From NCBI GenBank assembly GCA_964368965.1, contig CAYJDR010000018.1, forward strand, positions 1 through 42,485: a stretch of DNA of 42,485 nt, given 5' to 3'. The first letter of the stretch is position 1. Every line of letters begins with the position of its first letter. The translations under genes and the position numbers were made by a program. Below are positions 1 through 8,379 of this stretch, one piece after another. The DNA comes from CAYJDR01 sp964368965 (GTDB taxonomy: Bacteria > Chrysiogenota > Deferribacteres > Deferribacterales > Mucispirillaceae). A model generated the notes under the pieces. The model was not told the DNA's origin, searched no databases, and saw only the letters and a list, made by a program, of their open reading frames with translations.

Positions 1-35
1 AGTGACGAAGTAATCTAGAATTAAAACTTAACTGC

Positions 36-611
36 TTAGCCTAAAAATACTGCAAACGTAATAACGCATACAACGGCATATGCAGTCGTAACGAATACAT
101 CATAAAGCTTATATAACATCGGCAATGTTGCTACTAAAACGAGTATAAGCAACATTCCTGGGTCAAAACCTGATTTTGCACTAAATAACAACGATTTTAC
201 AACTATGAACACAAGTATAATATTTAGCATAAACAGGTAAACTGCGTGATTTTTATCAAACACAAAGAACGGTGTGCCACCAAAAAGAAAAATAAAAACT
301 ATCGGTGAAAGCAACATCGGCAAGTAAAATATCAAGCCACTTTCACCACGTATATTATACAACGCAAGCAATGGCAACACATAAAACAACGCAAATATTA
401 CGCCAAAAACTAACTTTGGATATGCTCTAAAACAAACCATCATAATGCCTGCCATGCAGACAGCATAGCCGATAATTGTTTTAACAGTGTTTTCATGTAA
501 CGAATATCTATGAGCGCCAGCGCTTGAGCCATCGCCAAGCAGTGCTTTTATGATAATACCAATAATCAAAACTGCTACTGATAAATATATTATAATTTTA
601 CTTTTTTCCAT
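36..611 (-). CDS. Multi-pass integral membrane protein of unknown function
   Basis: I do not recognise the family. The 191-residue product is almost entirely hydrophobic, with about seven likely membrane spans separated by short loops; the last two lie near the C-terminus, which ends in AVFLG. No catalytic motif, signal peptidase site or cysteine pair stands out. An ATG at 617 is possible, but AAGGA lies directly against it; the same AAGGA is about 7 nt from the ATG at 611, so I chose 611 (protein starts MEKSK). It is the last gene visible on this strand and is separated from pncB by the tandem repeat. It could be a small transporter, a polymer-export component or an orphan inner-membrane protein; the sequence does not decide. 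Confidence 0.7.
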   Translation of the reverse strand: MEKSKIIIYLSVAVLIIGIIIKALLGDGSSAGAHRYSLHENTVKTIIGYAVCMAGIMMVCFRAYPKLVFGVIFALFYVLPLLALYNIRGESGLIFYLPMLLSPIVFIFLFGGTPFFVFDKNHAVYLFMLNIILVFIVVKSLLFSAKSGFDPGMLLILVLVATLPMLYKLYDVFVTTAYAVVCVITFAVFLG

Positions 612-632
612 AAGCATATCCTTGTATGGTTA

Positions 633-927
633 GTAAATGACTGAGTGGTAAACACAGCGTAACAACGTAATAGTGCCATTTAGGCATAAGTTTAAAGCAT
701 AAATGGTGCTAGTACTAGGCACGCAAGTGAGCCACGACAGGAGTTTACTCTGATGGTAAATGACTGAGTGGCAAACACAGCGTAACAACGTAATAGTGTC
801 GTTTAGGCATAAGTTTAAAGCATAAGTGGTGCTAGTACTAGGCACGCAAGTGAGCCACGACAGGAGTTTACTCTGATGGTAAATGACTGAGTGGCAAACA
901 CAGCGTAACAACGTAATAGTGCCGCTT
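633..927. repeat. 123-bp tandem repeat, about 2.4 copies
   Basis: Copies begin GTAAATGACTGAGTGG at 633, 756 and 879, giving an exact period of 123 bp; the third copy is partial and runs into the pncB stop codon. Copies differ at only a few bases (for example CATTTAGG, CGTTTAGG and CGCTTAGG). Each full unit holds a near-palindrome, GTGCTAGTACTAGGCAC (706-722 and 829-845), around the perfect 10-mer CTAGTACTAG. The period is a multiple of three, so one minus-strand frame stays open as a 41-residue repeat, but no ribosome site or recognisable protein goes with it. It is most likely a non-coding dispersed or REP-like repeat that has expanded locally. Confidence 0.9.
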
Positions 928-2455
928 AGGCTTTAAAGATACCTGATTTAATCATATCCGAGCGCATACTAAACAACTTCGGCGACAAGCTCACCTTAGC
1001 AACGTGCGAGTTTGTGTTACGTTTGTAGCTCCAGTCGAGTGTGTCGAGTATTTCTTTCGAGTTTTGCTTGATTTCTGTGATGCTTTGCCTTGCGTACTTC
1101 GATAAAAATTCGCTATTAGTGCCGTCGCTCCTATATATTAGGTGTTGCTTTGGCGCTATTGGTGAATGTTTTGCTCTGTCATATTTTATATAGTGTAACA
1201 CGTCATTAGGGTGTAGCAAAGCGTCGATATCGTCGATGTTTTCGTTAGCTAAGTAGATGAGTGTTGTCACATATTCGCCGTTATTGTTAGTGATGTTAGC
1301 GCTACGGATATTGCCTGGTATAGTCGTTTTTGCACTTTGGTTAGATAGCTTTATGATGCTTTTGCCGTCAATTTCAGATAGTTTGCAAACGCCGTTAAAT
1401 GCTGGCTCGCCCCATGCGACAGCCCCTTTTGTACCCACGCCAAACGATAGCCTATCTGCAACATCTTGCCTGCGTGCTATGCTCAACTGTGAGAAAATCG
1501 ACTCTATGCTATATTCGTCAAGGTCGTTACTTAGCACTATTGTAATATCGTTCGTTTCTAAATGTTTGCTTAAGTAGTCATAGCAACACACAGCTAGGTA
1601 AGCTAAATCGCCACTATCTAGACGCACTGCGATATTTTGCCACACTCCTTTATCTACAAGTGTTTGCTTATGTTTTGCATATGCTTTGCATGCGTTCATA
1701 ATGCCGCTATCGAGTGTTGATATTGTGTCTACAAGCAAACATGGCCTTGTAGGGTTAAACTTCAACCATGTGTCGAACGCTTCAAACTCTGACTCAAACG
1801 ATTGCACAAACTCATGCCCCATTGTGCCAGAAGTTGCTATGCCAAAAAATTGTTCAGCTTCACAATTGCTAGTGTTTGTAGCGCCAGCGATATGTGCATA
1901 AAGTGATGATTTTAAAGCATTTTGCGCGCGTCGTCTGCCAAATTCGCTAACTGGTCTGCTGTTTGCTGCGTTCACAATCCTGTGCCATTTTGTAGCAGAT
2001 AGTGTCGCAAAATTTAACTCGCTAAGCACCATGCCTTCAATAATGCGTGCATCAATGAGTGGGCACTCGAAAGTTGCAATAGGTTCTGATTCAAAAGCTA
2101 GTGTATTTTCAGGCATTGAGTAAACTTTTAATTTCAGTTTATCTCTTGACTTAATGTAATCTATAAACTTTTGGTCGTATTGCTTTTTTTCAAGATATGG
2201 GATAAGTGATTTGTATGAAAAGCTACTCAACTTGCTGAGCAACGCAGAAAGCCCTGCGAACACGCTATAAGATGCACTAAACGGCGCTCGCCTATAGAAG
2301 TAGGTTTTTGTAACGTTTGTATCTTGTATGTTTTCAAGCACGTCAGTCGCCGCCATCATCAAGTGGTATTGGTCGAACGGCAACTCGTCTTTAAATATGT
2401 CGCCCTCGGTGATAATCTCCGCAAGGGGCTTTTGCAAAAGTTCGCTATATGACAT
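926..2455 (-). CDS. pncB: Nicotinate phosphoribosyltransferase
   Basis: This cytoplasmic enzyme makes nicotinate mononucleotide from nicotinate and PRPP, the second step of the Preiss-Handler NAD salvage route. The 509-residue product has the family landmarks: DQYHLMMA near the N-terminus, YSVFAGL, SEFGRRRAQ, a GTMGHEFVQSF phosphate-site loop, LLVDTISTLDSG, VRLDSGDLAYL and SNDLDE. The reading frame is open further upstream inside pncA, but the family-like N-terminus starts at MSYSELL, ATG at 2455, only 2 nt after the pncA stop. There is no strong ribosome site there, so translation is probably coupled to pncA. The stop lies inside the last copy of the 123-bp repeat. A nicotinamide phosphoribosyltransferase is less likely given the nicotinamidase next door. 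Confidence 0.9.
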   Translation of the reverse strand: MSYSELLQKPLAEIITEGDIFKDELPFDQYHLMMAATDVLENIQDTNVTKTYFYRRAPFSASYSVFAGLSALLSKLSSFSYKSLIPYLEKKQYDQKFIDYIKSRDKLKLKVYSMPENTLAFESEPIATFECPLIDARIIEGMVLSELNFATLSATKWHRIVNAANSRPVSEFGRRRAQNALKSSLYAHIAGATNTSNCEAEQFFGIATSGTMGHEFVQSFESEFEAFDTWLKFNPTRPCLLVDTISTLDSGIMNACKAYAKHKQTLVDKGVWQNIAVRLDSGDLAYLAVCCYDYLSKHLETNDITIVLSNDLDEYSIESIFSQLSIARRQDVADRLSFGVGTKGAVAWGEPAFNGVCKLSEIDGKSIIKLSNQSAKTTIPGNIRSANITNNNGEYVTTLIYLANENIDDIDALLHPNDVLHYIKYDRAKHSPIAPKQHLIYRSDGTNSEFLSKYARQSITEIKQNSKEILDTLDWSYKRNTNSHVAKVSLSPKLFSMRSDMIKSGIFKA

Positions 2456-2457
2456 TG

Positions 2458-3264
2458 TTACACGTCTAACAAGTTCATAACGTCTTGAGTTGTAGCAACT
2501 TTCATGCCTTTGCTTTGGCCATATTCGATAACAGCTTCGCCTAAGTGGTCGAACCCTTTTACGTTTGATGAGCAATCTGTCAATAGTATAACTTTTGATA
2601 AATCGTCGTTATTGTAGCGTGCAATGTCATATATTGTGCTAGCAACGCAATGCGATAGTGCTTCGCCGGCGATAATAACTTTATCGTTCATCATGATATC
2701 GTTAAATGTTTTTCTATTAAAGAATGTTGATTGGTCGCGGTCGTCTGGCACTTCTGCACGGAACACAGAGTAGTGCTCTGTGAATGCGCTTATGCTTTTA
2801 GTGATGTAGTTTACGTTTTCAAGTTTAGTGAGCTCGTACTCTTCGATAGCTTTTAAGATATCGCCATTGAGCTGGTAGCCAGCAGTGCCGATAATGCAAT
2901 GCTTTGGCCATATGCATAGTTCATATTTACCGTAGTTGTGCAAGCTGTTGACATACCTGATTGACCAATCTCTATCACGGATACGTGTTGATGTGATCTT
3001 TCCACTTTCGACATCGTCTTTTGTGATAATTGTGTATTCATCAGGCATTGAGCCGTCTTCATATTTCCAAAACTCTTGGTGCGCGATATGGAAGTTTGAG
3101 TGTGCGTCGAATGTGATATACATATTCGCAAACATCATAACATTATCTAGCATAAACTTAGATAAACGAGCCATATCTTGTTCAGCATTAGGTACATATA
3201 AAGCACCATCAGGTGAGCAAAAGTCGTTCTGTGGGTCAATAACAAACATGCATACTCTATCCAT
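2458..3264 (-). CDS. pncA: Nicotinamidase, long isochorismatase-family form
   Basis: This enzyme deamidates nicotinamide to nicotinate, which feeds the adjacent pncB product. At 268 residues it is longer than the roughly 210-residue E. coli enzyme. The expected residues can be placed: Asp10 in DPQNDF, Lys156 in YITKS and Cys206 in EALSHCVAS as the catalytic triad, and Asp53, His55 and His122 (WPKHC) as metal ligands. The assignment of Lys156 rests on its position before the TEHYSVF segment. The extra length lies between about residues 75 and 115. The ATG at 3264 follows GGAG about 8 nt upstream. Another amidohydrolase of the isochorismatase superfamily is possible, but the pncB neighbour makes nicotinamidase by far the best reading. 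Confidence 0.88.
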   Translation of the reverse strand: MDRVCMFVIDPQNDFCSPDGALYVPNAEQDMARLSKFMLDNVMMFANMYITFDAHSNFHIAHQEFWKYEDGSMPDEYTIITKDDVESGKITSTRIRDRDWSIRYVNSLHNYGKYELCIWPKHCIIGTAGYQLNGDILKAIEEYELTKLENVNYITKSISAFTEHYSVFRAEVPDDRDQSTFFNRKTFNDIMMNDKVIIAGEALSHCVASTIYDIARYNNDDLSKVILLTDCSSNVKGFDHLGEAVIEYGQSKGMKVATTQDVMNLLDV

Positions 3265-3291
3265 CGCATACTCCTTAAACTATAGACATCT

Positions 3292-3321
3292 ATGTTACAA
3301 TATCTTTATTTTTCTTGTCAA
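3292..3321 (-). promoter_or_regulatory. Sigma-70-type promoter for pncA-pncB
   Basis: On the minus strand a consensus TTGACA (3321-3316) is followed after 18 nt by TAACAT (3297-3292), about 30 nt upstream of the pncA start. It sits between the htpG terminator and pncA, so the NAD salvage pair is probably its own transcription unit. Confidence 0.55.
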
Positions 3322-3335
3322 CACATTATTGAAAT

Positions 3336-3372
3336 AAAAAACCCACCAGCATATAAAATATAACTGATGGGT
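3336..3372 (-). terminator. Rho-independent terminator of htpG
   Basis: On the minus strand ACCCATCAG and CTGGTGGGT form a 9-bp stem with one G-U pair around an AT-rich loop, directly followed by six T. It lies 28 nt past the htpG stop. A T-rich stretch on the other side could let it work in both directions, but there is no converging gene here. Confidence 0.85.
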
Positions 3373-3399
3373 AATGGTTTTTTCTTAGCTATGTATGTA

Positions 3400-5301
3400 C
3401 TACTTGTTTAGCGATGTCGCCATCAGCTTAGAAACAAGCTTTGCATATTGGCTGATATTTTTTGGTTGTGCGCCTTCTAATATCAACGCTTGGTCGTATA
3501 GCAACGCTACATATTCTTTCAATGTGTCGTTTGCGCCACTTGCGTCGAACATGCTGTTCATCTCTGCAAATAGTGGGTGCTCTGGGTTGATCTCCATGCT
3601 GCGTTTGCCTTTCATGAAGTTTTCACCCATAGATTTCATAATTTTTTCTATGTGTGGGTCAAAGTCGAAATCGCCCGTAACTAAACAAACTGCGCTATCT
3701 TTCAAACGGCTTGATAGCCTAACATCTGCAACGTCGTCTTTTAGCTCGTCTTTGATGAAGTCGATTAGTTTTGCGAACTCTTCTTGCTTCTTCTCTTTCG
3801 CTTCTTTATCGGCGTCGTCAAGTGTGATATCGCCTTTTACAACTGATTTAAACTTCTTGCCCTTGAACTCGCCTAGCTGAGATACAACGATATCATCAAT
3901 ATCATCAGTCATGATAAGCACTTCATAGCCTTTCTCACGCAAGCCCTCTAGGTATGGTGAGTTTTCAGCGGCTTTTCTATCGGCAGCTAGTATATAGTAC
4001 ATGTCGCTTTGGTCTGGCTTCATGCGCATGAAATATTCATCAAGTGATGTAAACTTGCCAGCCTCCACAGCTGTCGATTCAAATATCAATAGCTCAGCAA
4101 TAGCTTGTGAGCGCTCTCTATCGTAGTGTAAGCCCTCTTTAAACACTTTGCCAAACTCACGCATGAACGCCATGAATGCATCGTTATCGTTGCGCTTCAT
4201 GTCTGCAATGGTGTCGATAACACGCTTTGTGATATTTTTTCTAATCACGTCGATGAGCCTATTGTTTTGCAATATCTCCCTAGATATGTTTAGTGGTAGG
4301 TCGTTAGACTCGATAACACCTTTCACAAACCTTAGGTAAGGTGGCAACATCTCTTCACAGTTTTCCATGATTTGCACACGCTTAACATACAACATAGGGC
4401 CGTATTTATATTCCTTATAGCCTAAGTCGAACGGCTTCCCACTAGGGATATATAGCAGGCCTGTAAACTCGTGCGTGCCCTCTGCCCTAAAGTGGATAGT
4501 GCGTTGCGGGTCTGTGTAGTCGTGTGAGATGTGTTTATAAAACTCTGAGTATTCCTCTTTAGTGATTTCCGATTTATCACGCAACCAGATAGCTTTGCGA
4601 GAGTTAAGCACCTCTTCATTAACTTCCACTTCGCCAGTGTCTTTGCCTTCTTCGTCTTTCACATTTCTAGTGATATCCATAACGACTGGGTGCTCGATAT
4701 AGTCAGAATATTTACGCACAAGCTCACGGATTGTCCACTCTTCTAGGTATTTTTTATCATCTTCACGCACGTGTAATATAACATCAGTACCGCGAGTTTC
4801 TTTTTCGCAAGCATCTATAGTGAACTTGCCATCAGCAGATGATTTCCACTTAACGCCCTCAGTTGCGTTTGCTTTCTTAGTGCGCACTTCAACAACATCA
4901 GCAGCCATAAACGCAGAGTAAAAACCAACACCAAACTGACCGATTAAGTCAACAGCGTCGTTGCCTTTTTGTTCCTCAAGCATTTTCATAAACTCTTTAG
5001 TGCCAGAGTGTGCGATTGTGCCAAGTGTAGCGATTACTTCGTCATGGTCCATACCGATGCCGTTATCGCTGATTGTTAGCGTGCCTGCTTCTTTATCGGC
5101 GATTAGTTTGATTTTCCAATCTGTGCCGCCGTCATATTTAGATGAGTCTGTTAAACCCTCATAGCGAACTTTATCAATAGCATCTGATGCGTTTGAAATA
5201 AGCTCTCTTAAAAAAATGTCCTTGTTAGAGTAAAGCGAGTGGATAACAATATCCAACAGTTTTGATACTTCTGTCTTAAACTTCATAGTCTTTGCAGCCA
5301 T
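3400..5301 (-). CDS. htpG: Molecular chaperone HtpG (Hsp90)
   Basis: This is the bacterial Hsp90, a cytoplasmic dimeric ATP-dependent chaperone. The N-terminal GHKL ATPase domain shows ELISNASDAIDK, DNGIGMDHDEV, GTIAHSGTKEF and IGQFGVGFYSAFM; the middle and C-terminal dimerisation domains follow to residue 633, close to the usual 620-640. The frame also has an ATG at 5319, but GAGG sits about 8 nt before the ATG at 5301 (MAAKTMKF), matching where family members start. The gene stands alone between its own promoter-operator and its own terminator. The perfect CIRCE upstream implies heat-shock control by HrcA. Confidence 0.97.
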   Translation of the reverse strand: MAAKTMKFKTEVSKLLDIVIHSLYSNKDIFLRELISNASDAIDKVRYEGLTDSSKYDGGTDWKIKLIADKEAGTLTISDNGIGMDHDEVIATLGTIAHSGTKEFMKMLEEQKGNDAVDLIGQFGVGFYSAFMAADVVEVRTKKANATEGVKWKSSADGKFTIDACEKETRGTDVILHVREDDKKYLEEWTIRELVRKYSDYIEHPVVMDITRNVKDEEGKDTGEVEVNEEVLNSRKAIWLRDKSEITKEEYSEFYKHISHDYTDPQRTIHFRAEGTHEFTGLLYIPSGKPFDLGYKEYKYGPMLYVKRVQIMENCEEMLPPYLRFVKGVIESNDLPLNISREILQNNRLIDVIRKNITKRVIDTIADMKRNDNDAFMAFMREFGKVFKEGLHYDRERSQAIAELLIFESTAVEAGKFTSLDEYFMRMKPDQSDMYYILAADRKAAENSPYLEGLREKGYEVLIMTDDIDDIVVSQLGEFKGKKFKSVVKGDITLDDADKEAKEKKQEEFAKLIDFIKDELKDDVADVRLSSRLKDSAVCLVTGDFDFDPHIEKIMKSMGENFMKGKRSMEINPEHPLFAEMNSMFDASGANDTLKEYVALLYDQALILEGAQPKNISQYAKLVSKLMATSLNK

Positions 5302-5347
5302 AACATAAACCTCTTTCATTATAGTTATTAATAAGTTATTAAAATTA

Positions 5348-5374
5348 TTAGCACTCTAGCTTACTGAGTGCTAA
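5348..5374. promoter_or_regulatory. CIRCE operator (HrcA binding site) of htpG
   Basis: TTAGCACTC (5348-5356), nine bases, then GAGTGCTAA (5366-5374): an exact match to the classical CIRCE consensus, TTAGCACTC-N9-GAGTGCTAA. It starts about 6 nt downstream of the predicted -10, so it covers the transcription start, and lies 47 nt before the htpG start codon. HrcA should repress htpG here until heat stress removes it. The HrcA gene itself is not in the window. Confidence 0.95.
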
Positions 5375-5379
5375 AGTGT

Positions 5380-5408
5380 AATTTATCTATCTATGCTGAT
5401 TTTGTCAA
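5380..5408 (-). promoter_or_regulatory. Sigma-70-type promoter of htpG
   Basis: Minus-strand TTGACA (5408-5403), a 17-nt spacer and TAAATT (5385-5380). Placed directly upstream of the CIRCE element, as in HrcA-regulated vegetative promoters. I see no sigma-32-type promoter. Confidence 0.7.
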
Positions 5409-5516
5409 GTGTAAAGTGATGCATATAATTCATTACGCTAATTTTACTTTATATATTAGCTACTTACAAGGTACGTCACAAACTGTCGTACGCCTGTTAT
5501 ATAAATATAACTCTAC

Positions 5517-5545
5517 TTGATTTTAGTTATGCGCTATGTTATTAT
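5517..5545 (+). promoter_or_regulatory. Sigma-70-type promoter for the lipoprotein-M3-addBA run
   Basis: TTGATT (5517-5522), 17 nt, TATTAT (5540-5545), ending 32 nt before the lipoprotein start codon. No other convincing promoter is visible before 14 kb, so it may drive the whole run. Confidence 0.55.
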
Positions 5546-5577
5546 GTTTGTTCTTACTTTACTGAGAGGTTTATACT

Positions 5578-6420
5578 ATGAGGAAGTGTTTTCTTGTTGC
5601 AATATCTATACTTATGTTTACTGCATGCACTAAGCGAAGCATTGTTGATGTGCCGATTGATGCAGACAACTTTGAAGGCTTGCAAAACGATATAAACGTA
5701 GTGTGCGCACAAATCGAGCGCTCTGCTTGCACGCACCTGCAAGATGCGATAACGTTCGAACTACCACTCAACACACTTACAGACACAACTAAATATATCG
5801 ACGCAACTAACAGAATATACGACACATTCAATAACAAAACACCTCGTGAAATCATCGAGATATACAAAACGACGCTGATAAAAAACCTAGATGCTGAAAA
5901 CGCAAAAAATATCAAACTTAAAAAAGAGTTACAAAAACTGTATGAAGACTATGAAACAACTAGGCAGTACGCTAACAATATCGCTATATCGAACATTAAG
6001 TACGACTTTACAGACCTCGACAACCCGTTAATCACGTTCAGCATTACGAACGGCATGGAGCACCCTATCGACCAACTAGTTGCAGAGGCTGAGTTTTATT
6101 CATCTTCCGACATCTTCCTCGGTAGAGCGAAAGCGTTTGTGCAACCGTTTAAAAATGCTGTTGCACCTGGCGATAACGTCACTATCAAAAAGACGTTGCA
6201 ATCTATCCCTGCCGAAGACCTAGAGCTAATCAAGATAGCACGCAACTTGAAGATAAAAATATCCGTCCCTAGCATACAAACAGTTATGCCTAACAATAAT
6301 ACTGAAATATATGTTTTATCACTGCCATACTCATACATACGCATGCAAGAACTACTGGCTGAAAACCAAAAACTATATGACGACACTATCAGAAAAATTA
6401 AAGCAATCACAATAGATTAG
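5578..6420 (+). CDS. Predicted lipoprotein of unknown function
   Basis: A 280-residue exported protein. The N-terminus MRKCFLVAISILMFTAC is a short lipoprotein signal with Cys17 as the likely lipidated residue. Residues about 60-140 are charged and helical with coiled-coil character (NIKLKKELQKLYEDYETT). The second half, from about residue 140, is beta-rich with a segment resembling the extracellular FxLYD/DUF-type folds (DLDNPLITFSITNG, then LGRAKAFVQPFKN); I offer that only as a resemblance. GAGAGG precedes the ATG at 5578. Its stop codon lies inside the ribosome site of the next gene (TTAGGAG), so the two are likely co-transcribed. Function unknown. Confidence 0.75.
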   Translation: MRKCFLVAISILMFTACTKRSIVDVPIDADNFEGLQNDINVVCAQIERSACTHLQDAITFELPLNTLTDTTKYIDATNRIYDTFNNKTPREIIEIYKTTLIKNLDAENAKNIKLKKELQKLYEDYETTRQYANNIAISNIKYDFTDLDNPLITFSITNGMEHPIDQLVAEAEFYSSSDIFLGRAKAFVQPFKNAVAPGDNVTIKKTLQSIPAEDLELIKIARNLKIKISVPSIQTVMPNNNTEIYVLSLPYSYIRMQELLAENQKLYDDTIRKIKAITID

Positions 6421-6428
6421 GAGCCTAC

Positions 6429-8378
6429 ATGTTTAAAAACTTTCCATTAAATGCGCTTGATAACGCAAAAGAAAACTTAGAAAAACTGCTTAAAGCAAAC
6501 GTTGAGAAAATCAACCAGCTTTTAAAAATCGAACAAAAAACGTACGCTAACTTTATGCGCCCATTCATGGAGCTATCAGACGAAGTTAGCTTATTCTTCA
6601 CACCTATTTCGCACCTTAACTCTGTTGCAGATAGCGAGCAATCGCGTGATGCGTTTTCATCATGCTTGCCATTACTTAGCGAATACTCTAGCATGCTCTC
6701 ACAACACGAGGAACTGCACGACGCCGTTAAACTAATCAGTAACGAGCCATCACTTAGCGACGATAAAAAGAAAGTGCTTGAAGATAACCTGCGAGGCTTT
6801 AGGCTTGGCGGTATCGGGCTAGAAGCTGATAAGAAAAACAGAATAAAAGAAATAAACGCAAAACTATCTGAACTATCTGATAAATTTGGCAAAAACGTGC
6901 TAGATGCAACGAACGCATTTGAACTAATCATCACAGATGATGCATGCCTTGCAACCATGCCAGAGAGCGATAAAGCAGTCGCAAAAACAGATGACGGCTA
7001 TAAGTTCACATTGCAAGCGCCATCATACATCGCATTCATGACGTATTGCTCAGATAGAAAACTGCGTGAAGATATGTACAAAGCATATATGACACGTGCG
7101 CCACAAAACTCTGAAATCATTGAAGAAATACTCAAGCTACGCCATGAAAAAGCAGAAATATTAGGCTATGAAAACTTTGCACAACTGCGTAACGAGTCTA
7201 TGTCTTGCCCTAGTAGCGACAGAGCGATAGAGTTTTTAAGGCAACTTGCTGAAAAAGGTAAACCGTTCGCAGAAAAGGAACTTGCACAACTTAAAGAGTT
7301 TGCAAAAACGAAAGGCTATGACGATATCAAAAGCTACGACACAGCATATCTATCTAACTTACTAAAGAAAGAAGTTTTACTATTTGATGAAGAAGCATAC
7401 AGAGCATATTTTGAAAAGAACCACACTATCAAAGGCATGTTCGAGTTCTTGCACAAGTTATTCAACATCGACTTCAAGCAAGTTAAAAACGAAGAACTAT
7501 GGCACAAAGACGCCACATGCTATGAACTTTTAGACGAAAACGGAACTCCGTTCGCTAAGCTATATATCGACCTTGAAGCACGTAAAGAAAAACGTGGTGG
7601 CGCATGGATGAACAACTACTACACAGCGCACGAAAACATTAACGGCGAGTATGTGTTGCCATCTGCCTTTATTGTTGCGAACTTCCCAGCATCTACTGAT
7701 AGCCAACCATCGCTACTAAGGCACGACGATGTAAACACATTGTTCCATGAGGCTGGACATGCTATACATCACCTATTCTCTAAAGCGAAAGAGCTTGATG
7801 TATCAGGCATTAACGGCGTTGAGTGGGATGCTGTTGAGTTCCCATCGCAATTCCTAGAGAACTTCTCTTACGAACACACAGTGCTTGAACTGTTTGCAGA
7901 AAATATTGACACACATGAGCGCCTATCAGATGAACTCATGCAAAAGCTTATTGATAACCGCAACTTTCAGTCGGGCATGTTCCTCGTTAGGCAACTCGAG
8001 TTTTCATTATTCGACCTGCTTATACATCACGGGCCATATTCAGCAAAAGAAGTTAGCGACATACTTAATGTAGTGCGTGAAGAAGTTGCCGTTGTTATGC
8101 CACCCGAGTATGTTTTATTTGAGAACAGCTTCGGGCATATTTTCGGTGGTGGCTACGCTGCTGGCTATTATAGCTATAAATGGGCAGAGATGTTATCGGC
8201 TGATGCATACATCATGTTCTCAAAGGCTGGCGTGTTTGATGAAGAGCTTGCAAAATCTTATAAAGAAAATATCCTTGAAAAAGGTGGCTCTGCAAACATG
8301 GAAACACTTTTTGAAGCGTTCGCAAAACGTAAGCCAGATGAACTTAAACTATTAGAACTACTAGGCATCGGGGGCTAG
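6429..8378 (+). CDS. M3-family zinc oligopeptidase (oligopeptidase A/PrlC type)
   Basis: A cytoplasmic zinc metallopeptidase that degrades short peptides, including cleaved signal peptides in the better-known relatives. The 649-residue product is close to the ~680 of E. coli OpdA. The helical N-terminal half is followed by the catalytic region with LFHEAGHAIHHLFS (zinc-binding HExxH) and the downstream glutamate helix FPSQFLENFSYEHTVLELFAEN; the C-terminal part shows the HIFGGGYAAGYYSYKWAEML block typical of the family. GGAG is 6-8 nt before the ATG. One nucleotide separates its stop from the addB-like start, which implies an operon with the recombination genes. Confidence 0.93.
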   Translation: MFKNFPLNALDNAKENLEKLLKANVEKINQLLKIEQKTYANFMRPFMELSDEVSLFFTPISHLNSVADSEQSRDAFSSCLPLLSEYSSMLSQHEELHDAVKLISNEPSLSDDKKKVLEDNLRGFRLGGIGLEADKKNRIKEINAKLSELSDKFGKNVLDATNAFELIITDDACLATMPESDKAVAKTDDGYKFTLQAPSYIAFMTYCSDRKLREDMYKAYMTRAPQNSEIIEEILKLRHEKAEILGYENFAQLRNESMSCPSSDRAIEFLRQLAEKGKPFAEKELAQLKEFAKTKGYDDIKSYDTAYLSNLLKKEVLLFDEEAYRAYFEKNHTIKGMFEFLHKLFNIDFKQVKNEELWHKDATCYELLDENGTPFAKLYIDLEARKEKRGGAWMNNYYTAHENINGEYVLPSAFIVANFPASTDSQPSLLRHDDVNTLFHEAGHAIHHLFSKAKELDVSGINGVEWDAVEFPSQFLENFSYEHTVLELFAENIDTHERLSDELMQKLIDNRNFQSGMFLVRQLEFSLFDLLIHHGPYSAKEVSDILNVVREEVAVVMPPEYVLFENSFGHIFGGGYAAGYYSYKWAEMLSADAYIMFSKAGVFDEELAKSYKENILEKGGSANMETLFEAFAKRKPDELKLLELLGIGG

Positions 8379-8379
8379 C

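Noticed and set aside
630..911. A 93-residue minus-strand open frame made of a 41-residue repeat (LLRCVCHSVIYHQ)
   Set aside because: It exists only because the 123-bp repeat length is a multiple of three. No ribosome site, odd composition, no recognisable protein.
633..927. CRISPR array
   Set aside because: The whole 123-bp unit repeats; there are no unique spacers between short repeats and no cas genes nearby.
5471..5491. GTACG...CGTAC hairpin downstream of nothing, near 5.48 kb
   Set aside because: Only five base pairs and no T-run; not a terminator and not clearly an operator.
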